NCBI RefSeq assembly: GCF_016612995.1
Contig: NZ_JAEOAH010000006.1
Coordinates: 1-64,000, forward strand
Direction: 5' to 3'
From: Viridibacillus soli
GTDB lineage: Bacteria > Bacillota > Bacilli > Bacillales_A > Planococcaceae
Length of the DNA stretch: 64,000 bases
A model generated the notes under the pieces. It saw only the letters and a list, made by a program, of their open reading frames with translations. It had not been told where the DNA came from and did no database searches. Position 1 is the first letter of the stretch; each line of letters starts with the position of its first letter. Both the position numbers and the translations under genes were made by a program. This document shows positions 1 through 8,014 of the stretch, in pieces.

Positions 1-43
1 ATTAACGTCTTGCATGTTCAGTTTTCAAGGTTCATAAATTATT
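1..43 (-). other. Probable leader toward an rRNA operon beyond the left edge
   Basis: Read on the minus strand, the stretch after the tRNA-Gly gene contains CTTGAAAACTGAACATGCAAG. This resembles the conserved CTTTGAAAACTGAACA-type spacer that flanks 16S and 23S rRNA genes in Bacillales. I infer that the tRNA cluster is followed by, or lies within, an rRNA operon that continues to the left. Only 43 bases are visible, so this rests on resemblance alone. Confidence 0.4.
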
Positions 44-117
44 TGGAGCGGGTGAAGAGAATCGAACTCTCATCAACAGCTTGGAAGGCTGTGGTTTTAC
101 CACTAAACTACACCCGC
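44..117 (-). tRNA. tRNA-Gly (TCC)
   Basis: The reverse strand folds as a cloverleaf with acceptor GCGGGTG/CACCCGC, anticodon loop CTTCCAA (anticodon TCC), a TTCGATT T-loop and an encoded CCA. It is the last visible gene of an eight-gene tRNA cluster transcribed leftward. Confidence 0.97.
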
Positions 118-147
118 GTTAAAGTAATTACTATTATTATATTTATA

Positions 148-224
148 TGGTGCGCCCGGCGGGAGTCGAACCTACAACCTTCTGATTCGTAGTCAGATGC
201 TCTATCCAATTGAGCTACGGGCGC
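148..224 (-). tRNA. tRNA-Arg (ACG)
   Basis: The acceptor is GCGCCCG/CGGGCGC. The anticodon arm TCTGACTACGAATCAGA gives anticodon ACG, whose A34 is normally deaminated to inosine. CCA is encoded. Seventh gene of the cluster. Confidence 0.97.
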
Positions 225-238
225 ATATTATATTTTCT

Positions 239-325
239 TGGTGCGGTCGAGAGGACTTGAACCTCCACCGAGTTAACCTCGACTAGGCCCTCAACCTAGC
301 GCGTCTGCCATTCCGCCACGGCCGC
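239..325 (-). tRNA. tRNA-Leu (GAG)
   Basis: This is an 87-nt class II tRNA with a long variable arm. The anticodon loop TTGAGGG gives anticodon GAG, and CCA is encoded. The acceptor arms read GCGGCCG and CGACCGC, which leaves a C5-A68 mismatch as written. Sixth gene of the cluster. Confidence 0.96.
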
Positions 326-385
326 ATTTTAATCGAACAGGTACAATCTATAATATCATTCTATAAACGTAATGTCAAGTTAAAA

Positions 386-461
386 TGGTGAGTCATGCAG
401 GATTCGAACCTGCGACCCTCTGATTAAAAGTCAGATGCTCTACCAACTGAGCTAATGACTC
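386..461 (-). tRNA. tRNA-Lys (TTT)
   Basis: The acceptor is GAGTCAT/ATGACTC. The anticodon arm CTGACTTTTAATCAG gives anticodon TTT, and CCA is encoded. Fifth gene of the cluster. Confidence 0.97.
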
Positions 462-480
462 GTAGCTAAAATAATGAAAA

Positions 481-555
481 TGGCTGGGGAACCTGGATTC
501 GAACCAGGGCATGACGGAATCAAAATCCGTTGCCTTACCGCTTGGCTATACCCCA
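481..555 (-). tRNA. tRNA-Gln (TTG)
   Basis: The anticodon loop TTTTGAT gives anticodon TTG, and CCA is encoded. The acceptor strands TGGGGTA and TTCCCCA leave a T6-T67 mismatch near the base of the stem. Fourth gene of the cluster. Confidence 0.96.
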
Positions 556-564
556 AAAAGTAAA

Positions 565-641
565 TGGCGGTCCGGACGGGACTCGAACCCGCGACCTCCT
601 GCGTGACAGGCAGGCATTCTAACCAACTGAACTACCGGACC
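565..641 (-). tRNA. tRNA-Asp (GTC)
   Basis: The acceptor is GGTCCGG/CCGGACC. The anticodon loop CTGTCAC gives anticodon GTC, and CCA is encoded. Third gene of the cluster. Confidence 0.97.
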
Positions 642-654
642 ATTTAAATTTGAT

Positions 655-729
655 TGGTGACCCCTACGGGATTCGAACCCGTGTTACCGCCGTGAAAGGG
701 CGGTGTCTTAACCGCTTGACCAAGGGGCC
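655..729 (-). tRNA. tRNA-Glu (TTC)
   Basis: The acceptor is GGCCCCT with AGGGGTC. The anticodon arm CCGCCCTTTCACGGCGG gives anticodon TTC, and CCA is encoded. Second gene of the cluster. Confidence 0.97.
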
Positions 730-732
730 ATA

Positions 733-807
733 TGGCTCCGAAGGTAGGACTCGAACCTACGACCGTCCGGTTAACAGCCGGATGCTCTACCACTGAGCTA
801 CTTCGGA
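733..807 (-). tRNA. tRNA-Asn (GTT)
   Basis: The acceptor is TCCGAAG/CTTCGGA. The anticodon loop CTGTTAA gives anticodon GTT, and CCA is encoded. It is the first gene of the cluster, about 45 nt downstream of the promoter at 852-880. Confidence 0.97.
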
Positions 808-851
808 AAACTATGTTTCATTTTGTCGTCATCACCTTGTCGACTTTTACT

Positions 852-880
852 ATTATAGACAGGTATCTAGAAAAGGTCAA
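852..880 (-). promoter_or_regulatory. Strong promoter of the tRNA cluster
   Basis: On the minus strand TTGACC (875-880) and TATAAT (852-857) are separated by exactly 17 bp, a near-consensus sigma-A promoter. It reads directly into tRNA-Asn, with no other promoter of this quality between the eight tRNAs. Confidence 0.9.
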
Positions 881-899
881 GCGTTTTTCTAAAAAACTT

Positions 900-1355
900 T
901 CATTCAATTTGTTTAAGATGCCCTGAACACTTGCTACAGCGGTATTTAGCGGGGTTCATACGAATCTTTCTAATATAGTTTATACCACATTTAATGCACA
1001 TATATGTATAGCTCTTACTCGAAGTCCTTCTATTTGGCTCAGTTAAATTAGAGCAGAATCTAGGCGCATTTGTTTTCTTTAAAAGCTTCCGAAAATCTGC
1101 GTCACGATGTTGATATCCCTTTCCTTCTATATGAAGGTGATAATGGCATAGTTCATGGCGAATGATTCCTTCTACTTCAAGAATGCCATGTTTTTCAAAT
1201 GCTTTTGGATTTATTTCTATATTATGTGATCGTAATAAGTAGCGACCTCCAGTTGTACGTAGCCGTTTGTTGAAATAGGCTTGATGCGCAAATGGTTTTT
1301 GAAATACTTCGGTGGAGATTTTGCTTACAAGTATTTGTAGCTCTGTATCATTCAT
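900..1355 (-). CDS. SprT-like zinc metalloprotease-fold protein (YdcK type)
   Basis: This 151-residue protein has the zincin motif HELCHYH near residue 69 and a C-terminal zinc ribbon formed by two CxxC pairs (CIKC and CSKC). That layout is typical of the SprT-like family, to which B. subtilis YdcK belongs. The exact substrate is not known from sequence. I chose the ATG at 1355 because AAGGGAGA lies just upstream; the longer frame from 1373 would put this ribosome binding site inside the gene. It lies between tex and the tRNA cluster, as in B. subtilis. Relatives act in protein turnover or DNA-protein crosslink processing, which is not shown here. Confidence 0.88.
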   Translation of the reverse strand: MNDTELQILVSKISTEVFQKPFAHQAYFNKRLRTTGGRYLLRSHNIEINPKAFEKHGILEVEGIIRHELCHYHLHIEGKGYQHRDADFRKLLKKTNAPRFCSNLTEPNRRTSSKSYTYMCIKCGINYIRKIRMNPAKYRCSKCSGHLKQIE

Positions 1356-1382
1356 TTTATCGTCTCCCTTCATATATAATAT

Positions 1383-1411
1383 AAAACCCCGCTTTATGGC
1401 GAGGTTTTGTT
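1383..1411 (-). terminator. Terminator after tex
   Basis: Inverted repeat AAAACCTCGC...GCGGGGTTTT immediately downstream of the tex stop on the minus strand. The T tract is stronger when read on the plus strand. Confidence 0.7.
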
Positions 1412-1423
1412 TTTTATATTATT

Positions 1424-3586
1424 TTAATCAATTTGTTTTGCTGGTGGAAGCATTGTTAAAGATATTCTTCCTTTTTCTTTTTCAATCTTTTCTACCCACA
1501 CTGTTACAATATCTCCGAGTGCTACTACGTCTAACGGATGCTTCACAAAACCACTTTTTAATTTGGAAATATGGACAAGTCCATCTTGCTTCACGCCGAT
1601 GTCGACAAACGCACCGAAATCTACTACGTTGCGGACTGTTCCTTGCATCTCCATGCCCGGTTGTAAATCTTCCATTTTCAAAATATCTTTCTTCAATAAT
1701 GGTTGTGGGAAGGCGTCACGCGGATCACGCGAGGGCTTCATCAAGGTGTCGATGACATCTTTTAAAGTAACTTCCCCTATATCCCATTGTGAACTTAAAG
1801 CGGAAATATCTAAATCTGCCAAAGCTTGTTCTGCAGCCGGTGTACCAAACTGCTCCTTCTCAATAGAAACTGCTTCTAATAGTTTTTTAGCGAGATCATA
1901 GCTTTCTGGGTGAATGCCCGTTGCATCAAATGGATTTTTTGCTTCAGGGACTCTGAGGAAACCGATTGCTTGCTCATAAGTTTTTGCACCGAGACGCGGA
2001 ATTTTCTTTAGCTGTGTGCGAGCTGTGAATTTCCCGTTCTCACTACGTACTTTCACAATATTTTCAGCAACTGTTTTTGAAAGTCCTGATACGTATTGTA
2101 AAAGGGATGCAGAGGCCGTATTCACATCTACCCCTACTTGGTTAACAGCTGTTTCAACGATAAACGTTAATGATTCCGCTAGTTTTTTCTGTGATACATC
2201 ATGCTGATATTGGCCGACACCAACTGCTTTCGGTTCGATTTTCACAAGTTCCGCTAATGGATCTTGCAATCTTCTTGCGATGGAAACTGCACTACGTTGC
2301 TCCACTTGTAAATCTGGAAATTCCTCACGAGCTACTTCAGATGCAGAATATACACTTGCCCCTGCCTCGTTTACAATAACATACGCGGTTTCACTATCTA
2401 ACTCTTTTAAGCATTCAGTCACAAACTGTTCTGATTCACGTGATGCTGTCCCATTACCAATAGCGATAATGGATATCGGATATCTTTGCAATATATCCTG
2501 GAATACTTTTTTCGCTTGTATAGAATTCGCTTTAGGCGGATGTGGGTAGATAACAGAAATTTCGAGCATTTTACCCGTATCATCCACAACCGCTAATTTA
2601 CAACCCGTTCGATATGCCGGGTCTAGCCCTAATACAAAGCGATCTTTTAGTGGCGGTTGTAATAGTAGATTGCGTAAGTTTTCAGAGAAGATATGGATAG
2701 CCTGAGCTTCTGCCTTCTCCGTCAACTCCGCGCGCAGCTCTCTTTCAATAGAAGGTTGAATTAAACGTTTGTACGAATCTTCAATAGCTAACTCAACTTG
2801 CTTAGATGCCGGTGAGGATGTGCGCGGAATCCATTCTGTACATATTAATTGATGTACTCGCTCTACCGGTACAGCTATATTGATTTTCAAAACGTCTTCT
2901 TTTTCACCACGATTGATAGCTAATGTACGGTGAGGGACAATTTTATTAATTGGCTCTTCATATTCATAGTACATCTCATAAACTGATTTTTCATCTAGAC
3001 TTTGATCTTTTACAGTTGAAATGATTTTTCCACTTTGCCATGACAGCTTGCGAATTTTCTCACGGATTGCTGCATCATCCGCAAAACGTTCTGCCAAAAT
3101 ATCATTTGCTCCTTGCAATGCTTCCTCGGTCGATTCCACATTTTCATTCACATATGGTGTCGCTAAAATACTAAGAGTAATTGGTGCAAATTTCATGAGC
3201 TCGTCCGCTAAAGGTTCTAACCCTTTTTCTTTGGCGATTGTCGCTTTAGTTCTGCGTTTTTGTTTATATGGACGGTATAAATCTTCTACTCGTTTTAAAA
3301 CTGTTGCTACTTCTATATCTTTTGCCAGCTCTTCAGTTAACTTACCTTGCTCATCAATGAGGCGAAGGACTTCTTCTTTACGTTGTTGCAATTGTTGTAA
3401 ATAATGATAACGATCTTCAATTGCTTTAATTTGGACTTCATCAAGCGAGCCAGTTGCTTCTTTACGATAACGTGCGATAAACGGCACCGTGTTGGAGCCT
3501 TCTAACAATTCAATAACAGACTCTACTTGCTTTGGCCGGATGCTTAGTTCCTTAGAAATTAATTGCTGCATTTTTTTATTGTCCAT
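1424..3586 (-). CDS. tex: Tex-family transcription accessory protein with S1 domain
   Basis: The 720-residue length and layout match Tex (YdcI): an N-terminal helical region, a YqgF-like RNase H-fold core around residues 320-450 (starting at FVLGLDPAYRTGCK), helix-hairpin-helix segments near 490-560 (GLSKTVAENIV and RTQLKKIPRLGAKTY), and a C-terminal S1 RNA-binding domain from about residue 646. Tex binds nucleic acid and influences transcription in other bacteria. The start ATG follows AGAAAGG by about 10 nt. The gene is separated from mazF by the eroded sigma-B region and ends at its own terminator, so it probably forms a single-gene unit. Confidence 0.95.
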   Translation of the reverse strand: MDNKKMQQLISKELSIRPKQVESVIELLEGSNTVPFIARYRKEATGSLDEVQIKAIEDRYHYLQQLQQRKEEVLRLIDEQGKLTEELAKDIEVATVLKRVEDLYRPYKQKRRTKATIAKEKGLEPLADELMKFAPITLSILATPYVNENVESTEEALQGANDILAERFADDAAIREKIRKLSWQSGKIISTVKDQSLDEKSVYEMYYEYEEPINKIVPHRTLAINRGEKEDVLKINIAVPVERVHQLICTEWIPRTSSPASKQVELAIEDSYKRLIQPSIERELRAELTEKAEAQAIHIFSENLRNLLLQPPLKDRFVLGLDPAYRTGCKLAVVDDTGKMLEISVIYPHPPKANSIQAKKVFQDILQRYPISIIAIGNGTASRESEQFVTECLKELDSETAYVIVNEAGASVYSASEVAREEFPDLQVEQRSAVSIARRLQDPLAELVKIEPKAVGVGQYQHDVSQKKLAESLTFIVETAVNQVGVDVNTASASLLQYVSGLSKTVAENIVKVRSENGKFTARTQLKKIPRLGAKTYEQAIGFLRVPEAKNPFDATGIHPESYDLAKKLLEAVSIEKEQFGTPAAEQALADLDISALSSQWDIGEVTLKDVIDTLMKPSRDPRDAFPQPLLKKDILKMEDLQPGMEMQGTVRNVVDFGAFVDIGVKQDGLVHISKLKSGFVKHPLDVVALGDIVTVWVEKIEKEKGRISLTMLPPAKQID

Positions 3587-3692
3587 TCAATCACAACCTT
3601 TCTCTCTCTTTTTATCTTATCATATAGCTAAGTCGAAAAACCCGCGTCACGTCACCTAGCACAACTTTGCCCTACTGGACTTTGCAGCGAAC

Positions 3693-3719
3693 AAAAAGCC
3701 TACTCTAAAAGAGCAGACT
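3693..3719 (-). terminator. Terminator of the eroded sigB locus
   Basis: On the minus strand a 9-bp stem (GTCTGCTCT with AGAGTAGGC, including G-T pairs) is followed by TTTTT. It lies about 90 nt after the sigB remnant stop, where the terminator of an intact sigB operon would be. Confidence 0.65.
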
Positions 3720-3807
3720 TCTACATCAAAATTTGCACTACCATTGTTTAATTGGAGCTTGCCGATTATCAACATTTTAATTAAAGTACTTATACTATTT
3801 CTTAGTA

Positions 3808-3957
3808 TTAATGTACACCACCGGCGGAGACTATTGCCTGTTGTAGTTTTTTAATTGTTTTCCTCTGTAATCTGGAAATATGCATTTGAGAAATACCTAG
3901 TCTTTCTCCTGTTTCTTTTTTGATTCAACTATCAATAAATATTACCACCATTTATAA
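3808..3957 (-). pseudogene. sigB remnant (sigma region 4.2 and C-terminus)
   Basis: Translation of the minus strand gives GERLGISQMHISRLQR followed by about 18 more residues and a TAA stop at 3808. This closely resembles the region 4.2 helix-turn-helix and tail of SigB-type sigma factors. An in-frame TGA interrupts the fragment just before it, with FIDS upstream resembling the FIDN that precedes this region in SigB. Only about 40-50 codons of a roughly 260-codon gene remain, so it cannot make a working sigma factor. Its place, between mazF and tex, is where sigB sits in B. subtilis. Confidence 0.8.
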
Positions 3958-4009
3958 ATCTTTAAACTTCTTTTAGTATCAACAATAACTCGTGTATATT
4001 AATTTTTAA

Positions 4010-4137
4010 CCGAATGAATTAATGAAGTAATTTATAGACCTTTCGATAAAATTCTCGCCCGTTTTACATTCTATAACACCATCTGTCATGATAATAATCA
4101 AATCATTCGTTTGAAGATTAATTGAATCGCCCTGTTA
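4010..4137 (-). pseudogene. RsbU-like PP2C phosphatase remnant
   Basis: The minus strand encodes LQTNDLIIIMTDGVIECK followed by TGENFIERSINYF. The TDGVxE motif is the hallmark near the C-terminus of SpoIIE/RsbU-type PP2C phosphatases. A TAA stops the frame just upstream, and no start or N-terminal part remains. Because it lies before sigB in the reading direction, RsbU fits better than RsbX, which follows sigB. The rsbV and rsbW genes expected between it and sigB are gone. Confidence 0.7.
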
Positions 4138-4260
4138 AACGTTTTTATAATTAATTTATCTAATTGCATATTAAAATGTCGATTATCACGCTTTTATAAC
4201 TCAATAACTTGAGAATTCAAACCAGTAGAATAGGCTGACATGATAAAAACTTTTCCATAG

Positions 4261-4295
4261 AAAAAAGCACTAAAGTAACTTTCACTTTAGTGCTT
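4261..4295 (-). terminator. Terminator of mazEF
   Basis: A perfect 12-bp stem AAGCACTAAAGT/ACTTTAGTGCTT with a 7-nt loop is followed by TTTTTT on the minus strand, 18 nt after the mazF stop. It insulates mazEF from the sigma-B fragments. Confidence 0.9.
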
Positions 4296-4312
4296 AACAT
4301 TTATGTATGCCG

Positions 4313-4663
4313 TTAAAACTTCAAAAGTCCTAAGCTAATTTCCAGTGCTTCTTCTACTTTTTCCATTAAAGGTTCATCCAGTTGTGTTATTTTATCAGTC
4401 AATCTGGATTTATCTATTGTACGCAATTGTTCAAGCAAAATAACCGAATCTCTTTCGAAACCATATTGCTTAGCATCTATTTCGACATGAGTCGGTAGTT
4501 TTGCTTTTTGAATTTGCGCCGTTATAGCCGCAATAATTACAGTTGGACTGAAACGATTTCCTATATCATTTTGAATAACCAGGACGGGTCTAGTACCACC
4601 TTGTTCAGACCCGATAACTGGTGATAAATCAGCAAAAAAAACGTCACCACGTTTTACGATCAA
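4313..4663 (-). CDS. ndoA: MazF/EndoA family endoribonuclease toxin
   Basis: The 116-residue protein has the full MazF/PemK fold signature: [20 protein letters not shown] at the start, the [12 protein letters not shown] segment, and the C-terminal LRTIDKSRL. In B. subtilis EndoA cleaves single-stranded mRNA at UACAU, and mazE (ndoAI) upstream encodes its antitoxin. The two genes are 4 nt apart, so they are surely cotranscribed and translationally linked. Conserved residues of the active-site region (R25-type Arg in TRPV, T in AAIT) are present, so the toxin looks intact. It normally leads into the rsb-sigB genes; here that downstream part is degraded and a strong terminator follows. Confidence 0.97.
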   Translation of the reverse strand: MIVKRGDVFFADLSPVIGSEQGGTRPVLVIQNDIGNRFSPTVIIAAITAQIQKAKLPTHVEIDAKQYGFERDSVILLEQLRTIDKSRLTDKITQLDEPLMEKVEEALEISLGLLKF

Positions 4664-4667
4664 GTTT

Positions 4668-4949
4668 TCATCCTCCGCTTACGAGACGCTCAACCATATG
4701 TTCTGCTTCATACTCTAAGTGTAGGCATTCACTACATATGGATAAGTTAATTTGCGACATCTCTACATAGCCTTTAACCATTGCTTCTCGTATTTGATTT
4801 TGTTTGTATTCTCTTTTGTATCTCTTTGTTGGTGTATAAACGAATTCATCGCATTCTGTCGTAATTTGTTTATAAGCTTGTTCAATATTCTCTGCTATCT
4901 TATGCTTAGGAAGCTCTAAGATAACTTCACTTATTCTCTTCTTATTCAC
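4668..4949 (-). CDS. ndoAI: MazE-type antitoxin EndoAI
   Basis: The 93-residue protein ends in [15 protein letters not shown], the typical EndoAI tail that binds the toxin, and the N-terminal half is the ribbon-helix-helix DNA-binding part. I set the start at the GTG at 4949 because CGGAGG lies 8 nt upstream and the length then equals B. subtilis EndoAI. An in-frame TTG at 4967 would lie upstream of this site. The protein neutralises EndoA and probably autoregulates. The usual position downstream of alr is kept, with a gap of about 180 nt holding the presumed promoter. Confidence 0.93.
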   Translation of the reverse strand: MNKKRISEVILELPKHKIAENIEQAYKQITTECDEFVYTPTKRYKREYKQNQIREAMVKGYVEMSQINLSICSECLHLEYEAEHMVERLVSGG

Positions 4950-5127
4950 GGCCAGCACCTCCGACAAAACATTCCATCTTTTTCAATTCAACTTACAACT
5001 TACCCCTATCTTAACATTGAAAGTAAATGTTGAATAGACAAGAAAGGTAAGAATTTGACATTGTGGGTGGAATTGTTTTTACTTGTCGGCTGCTATCATT
5101 GCTATTAAAGACTTAAAGATGTTCAAA

Positions 5128-6246
5128 TTATTTATAAATTCTAGTAATTCTAGATGTTAACATACATGGTATTTCATACACAATCGTATGAAGTCTCTCT
5201 GACCATTCTTCTATTTTAATCATTTCTTGATGCTGTTGACCAATTAATATTACCTTTTCTCCAACCACCATATTATATGGTAGCTTGACCATACATTGAT
5301 CCATACAAATACGCCCAACAATTGGTACACGATTCCCTTGAATTAACACTTCTTGACCAGCAAGTCCTCTTACTAAACCATCGGCATAGCCAATCGGCAT
5401 TGTACCAATCCACTCTTCTTCAACCGCTACATAATTGCCACCATAACTTACTGTATCACCCCGCTCAATTTTCTTCACATGAACGAGCTCACTCTCAAGT
5501 GACAATGCCGGTTTCAAAATAAATGGTAGATGCTTTTCCACATATGGTGATGGTACTAGTCCATACATAGCAATACCAAATCTTACGGCATCGAATTGTA
5601 CATCGTCTTTAATAAGCGACGCTGCTGTATTGGCAGCATGTACAAAGCGTGGTTTCTCGGGTAAACTGGCTACGAGCGCTTTAAAAGTCGCTAATTGTTC
5701 TTTGAATTGTTTAGGGTTTTCTTCATCTGCTGATGCAAAATGAGTGAAAATGCCATCGATTATCAATCGCTTGTTAGCTACGATGGCATTATATAATGCT
5801 ATTAACTCAGTTTGCTTTCTAACACCGATTCTCCCCATACCACTATCAATTTTAATATGTAGCTTCAATGGTTTTTCAAAGTTCTTTGCTTGTTTAGCAA
5901 CTTCACTTAGCCAATCCACCGAAAAGACTGTTAACGTAATATTATATTGTGCCGCATAAGGCGCAAAAGATACAGGTGATGCCCCCAATATTAAAATAGG
6001 TGTATTTTTTATAAACTCTCGTAAATGAAGTGCTTCTTCAGGAGTTGCCACTGCTAGCATTGAAGCACCTGCTTGCAATGCGGCATTTGCTACCTGAATA
6101 TCACCATGACCGTATGCATTCGCTTTAACAACTGCAATAATGTCTATATTTGAATGTAAATGCTTGCGCAGTTGTTCGATGTTATATTTAATCGCCGCTA
6201 AATCAATTACTGCCTTAGTAGGACGGAAGTTTGGAAGCTGATACAT
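5128..6246 (-). CDS. alr: Alanine racemase
   Basis: This 372-residue PLP enzyme interconverts L- and D-alanine for peptidoglycan synthesis. The PLP lysine is K41 in VVKANAYGHG, and the second catalytic base is Y268 in the VSYGG motif. The order TIM barrel (to about 235) then beta domain is complete. It has a clear AGAGGGAT ribosome binding site. With ddl and murF in the same block it supplies the D-Ala-D-Ala pathway. The position between ydcC and mazE is the B. subtilis alrA position. Confidence 0.98.
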   Translation of the reverse strand: MYQLPNFRPTKAVIDLAAIKYNIEQLRKHLHSNIDIIAVVKANAYGHGDIQVANAALQAGASMLAVATPEEALHLREFIKNTPILILGASPVSFAPYAAQYNITLTVFSVDWLSEVAKQAKNFEKPLKLHIKIDSGMGRIGVRKQTELIALYNAIVANKRLIIDGIFTHFASADEENPKQFKEQLATFKALVASLPEKPRFVHAANTAASLIKDDVQFDAVRFGIAMYGLVPSPYVEKHLPFILKPALSLESELVHVKKIERGDTVSYGGNYVAVEEEWIGTMPIGYADGLVRGLAGQEVLIQGNRVPIVGRICMDQCMVKLPYNMVVGEKVILIGQQHQEMIKIEEWSERLHTIVYEIPCMLTSRITRIYK

Positions 6247-6315
6247 AGATGATCCCTCTTTAAAAATGGTTTTTTTCTATTATCCGCCCTGCAAAAGGTT
6301 AGGTCAAATGTTTCC

Positions 6316-7554
6316 TCACTTTACTTCTCCGTTTACCATGGATGAAGCAACTTCCACCATTTCTGCACGGGATAAAGAATTAGTCGCTATAAAGAACGAT
6401 ACCCCGTTTTTCTCCCAACTAATCGAATTATCTGTAATTGCTCCGATAGTAAATCCTAAATCTGCTGGATCACCAGGTGCAAATACTGGTATTGCTTGCG
6501 GATTTTTCGCTGCTGATTGTTGAATTACAGTGAATGATTTATCTCCACCATCGTATGTTATAATTCTTCTTTCGCTATCTACCCCAGCAACTGTTTTTTC
6601 ATCAATTATTTTTAGATTATCCCATTTGAGGACTGGATAATGCGTTTGGAATTCAGGATTTTCAATTTCCGCTCCAGCTTGCGCATCTCCTGTAACGCTT
6701 TGCGTTTCACCCTTATCATTTTCCGTTACATTTTCAGACGTTTCATCAGAATCACTTGTTGCACTTTCTTTATTAGTTGTACTTTCTTCAGAAGCTTTTC
6801 CTTCAGTTGCTTTTTCTTCAGTTGCTTTTCCTTCAGTTGCTTTCCCTTCAGTTGCTTTTTCTTCAGTTGCTTTCCCTTCAATTGTCCCTTTATCTGATGT
6901 ACCCTTTTTAGAGAAATCTTCCACAGCATAGTCTGTTCCTTTTCTCGATGTTCCTAGTGAGATTTTTTTGAAGGTAATAACGATTTGTTCTTCCTTCGCC
7001 TCATTTAATACAGCGACCTTAGTTGGCAGCAATGTTTTTTTATCTATGAAGATTTGCTGATATGGTAGCATCTTCGAGTGGTTATTACGTGTTTTCGCTT
7101 CAAAAACATACACCTTTTCTGTTTCTGTCATTTTCGCATTTTCATCTGCCTTTAAATCTTCTGCAAGTGCACCAATTAAATAAGCCTGACTATTTTGTTT
7201 TGGCCAATCACTCTGGAATTTATACGTTTTTTTCATAGAAGGTGTCACAACAAATACACCGTCCTCATTACGTATAATCATTTGAGAATCCTCTTCACCT
7301 TGCTGTGCAACAGCTACACGATAAAAATCAGGCTTTGTATGCCATACATTTACATCATAAGTGCGCGGTTCTGCTCCTGATTTGATTTCCATTTGGGCTG
7401 ATAAATCGTACCCCTTTGTTTCTGTCCATTTATTACTCGTTTTTTTCAAAACTGCTTCCTTAGAATTTGAACCACATGCTACTAAAACTAGTGATACAAT
7501 CATTAGCAACGCTAACACTACAAAACGTTTTCGCAATTTCCCATCCCTTCTCAA
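6316..7554 (-). CDS. ydcC: YdcC-type lipoprotein, LolA-like fold
   Basis: A type II signal peptide with lipobox LVAC places the lipidated cysteine at C27. The remainder resembles the LolA-like/YdcC family, which in B. subtilis sits between acpS and alr and is linked to sporulation. The protein is 412 residues, longer than usual, because of a low-complexity insert at residues 222-290. That insert starts with six near-perfect pentapeptides (EGKAT, EEKAT, EGKAS) and continues as an acidic Ser/Thr/Glu linker between the N-terminal and C-terminal halves. The protein is anchored on the outer face of the membrane. Function beyond the family link is not known. Confidence 0.85.
   Translation of the reverse strand: MRRDGKLRKRFVVLALLMIVSLVLVACGSNSKEAVLKKTSNKWTETKGYDLSAQMEIKSGAEPRTYDVNVWHTKPDFYRVAVAQQGEEDSQMIIRNEDGVFVVTPSMKKTYKFQSDWPKQNSQAYLIGALAEDLKADENAKMTETEKVYVFEAKTRNNHSKMLPYQQIFIDKKTLLPTKVAVLNEAKEEQIVITFKKISLGTSRKGTDYAVEDFSKKGTSDKGTIEGKATEEKATEGKATEGKATEEKATEGKASEESTTNKESATSDSDETSENVTENDKGETQSVTGDAQAGAEIENPEFQTHYPVLKWDNLKIIDEKTVAGVDSERRIITYDGGDKSFTVIQQSAAKNPQAIPVFAPGDPADLGFTIGAITDNSISWEKNGVSFFIATNSLSRAEMVEVASSMVNGEVK
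6787..6879 (-). repeat. Six 15-bp coding repeats in ydcC
   Basis: Residues 226-255 of the lipoprotein consist of six pentapeptides of the form E(G/E)KA(T/S). On the DNA these are 15-bp units such as ccttcagttgctttt. Being multiples of three, they can vary in number without a frame change. Confidence 0.9.
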
Positions 7555-7593
7555 TTCAATCCGTTAAGATATCTTATGAAAAAAGCCAAGCGT

Positions 7594-7947
7594 TTATGCT
7601 AGAAGGATAACTTGAGCAGCAGCATATTCTTTTGAGTGGGTAATGCTGACATAACCTTTTACAGATTTACCTTTAAAATAGAGTGTCGGTTGTCCTTGCG
7701 GATTAGGTAAAACCTCGATGTCTAGAAAACCACATTTCTTACCAATTCCCGTTCCATTTGCTTTTGAATAAGCTTCCTTCGCTGAAAACCTCCCAGCCAA
7801 AAACTCCATTTGACGCCGTGCCTTTAAAGTATCAAAAATTGCGAGCTCCTTATTCGTTAAAATGCGCTGTCTAAATTTTTCGCTAAGGTCATTGGATCTC
7901 TTAACACGTGTAATTTCGATGATATCTAATCCGATTCCTTTTATCAT
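7594..7947 (-). CDS. acpS: Holo-[acyl-carrier-protein] synthase
   Basis: AcpS transfers 4'-phosphopantetheine from CoA to apo-ACP. The 117-residue length is normal. The N-terminal GIGLDIIEI holds the conserved Mg-binding Asp, and RFSAKEAYSKANGTGIG is the second signature, with its Glu. The ATG at 7947 is preferred because AAAGGGG lies 8 nt upstream; the in-frame ATG at 7965 overlaps that site. It is divergent from the rhomboid gene with a 67-bp shared promoter region, and is followed by ydcC and alr. Confidence 0.96.
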   Translation of the reverse strand: MIKGIGLDIIEITRVKRSNDLSEKFRQRILTNKELAIFDTLKARRQMEFLAGRFSAKEAYSKANGTGIGKKCGFLDIEVLPNPQGQPTLYFKGKSVKGYVSITHSKEYAAAQVILLA

Positions 7948-8014
7948 ATAAGGTTCCCCTTTCATTCATTAGCTAAAACAATGTATAATAATCATACAAA
8001 ATAGAGGTGAATAC

